Part shown: one piece after another, positions 5,509 through 5,952 of the stretch
How the letters are laid out: the number at the start of each line of letters is the position of its first letter
Numbering within the stretch: position 1 is the first letter of the stretch
Source of the DNA: an uncultured Campylobacter sp.
GTDB lineage: Bacteria; Campylobacterota; Campylobacteria; Campylobacterales; Campylobacteraceae
Length of the DNA stretch: 5,952 bases
Reading direction: 5' to 3'
NCBI RefSeq assembly: GCF_938045595.1
Contig: NZ_CALIBB010000243.1
Coordinates: 1-5,952, forward strand
Position numbers and translations under genes: made by a program
The notes under the pieces: model-generated
Told to the model about the DNA's origin: nothing
Seen by the model: only the letters and a program-made list of their open reading frames with translations
Databases searched by the model: none

Positions 5509-5952
5509 ATGCAAAAGCAAAGAAGAAATTTTATAAAATCCGCCGCACTCGGCTCTTTGGGGCTTGGCGCAATCGCCTCAAGCTTGCTCGCACAAAACGG
5601 CACAGATAAAAGTGCGCAAGATGTAAACGCAAGTGCTAAAAAGCAAGAGCCGAAAAAGCCGCACTACGGCATGATATTCGATCAGAACAAATGCGTGGGC
5701 TGTACCGATTGCGAGATCGCCTGTAAAAAGGTAAATTCGGTTCCGAAAGGTCAAATGAGGCTTTTTATCCAGGATAAAACCGATCCGCTAAATTTGAAAG
5801 AAAAGCGCTATGTTAGAGTATCTTGTCAGCAGTGCGAGGACGCGCCGTGCGTAAAAGTCTGTCCGACGAAAGCCTGCCACAAGGACGAAAAAACCGGCAT
5901 CACGACGATGAACACCGACGACTGCATCGCCTGTAAATACTGCATCGTCGCC
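5509..5952 (+). CDS. mccC: Tat-exported [4Fe-4S] ferredoxin-like subunit MccC (3' end cut by window)
   Basis: The first 148 codons are present and the frame is still open at the window edge. The start ATG has GGAGGAG (5499-5505) just upstream, 28 bp after mccB, so the two genes are probably co-transcribed. The N-terminus carries a twin-arginine signal (RRNFIK at 5-10, then the hydrophobic stretch to about residue 28). After a polar linker come the cysteine groups C62/C65/C68/C72, C106/C109/C114/C118 and the beginning of a third, C139/C142/C145. This is the spacing of the NrfC/PsrB/DmsB family, which usually binds four cubanes, so at least one further group should lie beyond the edge. C123 is an extra cysteine just after the CPTKA turn. 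Expected role: electron transfer from a NrfD-like menaquinol dehydrogenase (MccD) in the membrane to MccA in the periplasm. The name rests on gene order mccA-mccB-mccC. Confidence 0.9.
   Translation, partial: MQKQRRNFIKSAALGSLGLGAIASSLLAQNGTDKSAQDVNASAKKQEPKKPHYGMIFDQNKCVGCTDCEIACKKVNSVPKGQMRLFIQDKTDPLNLKEKRYVRVSCQQCEDAPCVKVCPTKACHKDEKTGITTMNTDDCIACKYCIVA

Overview
The window carries the front part of an mcc (sir-type) respiratory sulfite reduction locus, with its own two-component regulator upstream. The organism is almost certainly a Campylobacter-type epsilonproteobacterium (Campylobacterota). The reasons are AAATTT-rich gene junctions, T-tract promoters without a clear -35 box, the histidine kinase H-box style, and the match of the gene set to the mcc locus of Wolinella succinogenes. 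The coding sequence is visibly richer in G+C than in C. jejuni, so a higher-G+C, often oral species (the C. gracilis, C. showae or C. rectus kind) is a reasonable guess. The species is inference.

Layout: 1-377 is non-coding as far as I can see. It holds a 14-bp perfect inverted repeat, a probable promoter and a strong ribosome binding site. Next come mccR (378-1067, OmpR-type response regulator) and the overlapping mccS (1039-2475, membrane histidine kinase whose periplasmic domain contains a CXXCH haem c motif). A 104-bp gap with a candidate promoter and paired CCCTTTTT repeats precedes mccA (2580-4655, octahaem cytochrome c sulfite reductase). A strong hairpin separates mccA from mccB (4707-5480, exported FKBP-type peptidyl-prolyl isomerase). 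The window ends inside mccC (5509-5952 and beyond), a Tat-exported multi-[4Fe-4S] ferredoxin-like protein of the NrfC/PsrB type. All genes are on the + strand.

How the parts fit (family knowledge plus inference): a quinol dehydrogenase made of MccC and a NrfD-like membrane protein (MccD, expected just beyond the window) would pass electrons from menaquinol to periplasmic MccA, which reduces sulfite to sulfide with six electrons. MccB would help fold or mature an exported component. MccR/MccS would switch the operon on. MccA has seven CXXCH sites plus one CX15CH site, the hallmark that calls for a dedicated cytochrome c synthase (CcsA1 type), also expected downstream. The haem-copper active-site residues that I recall for W. 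succinogenes MccA are all present with a constant +1 numbering shift, so the enzyme looks functional.

The system itself is known. The less described points are the haem-motif sensor kinase, its degenerate ATP-lid G1 box, the mccA-mccB hairpin, the possible lipoprotein nature of MccB, and the competing hairpins in the leader region.
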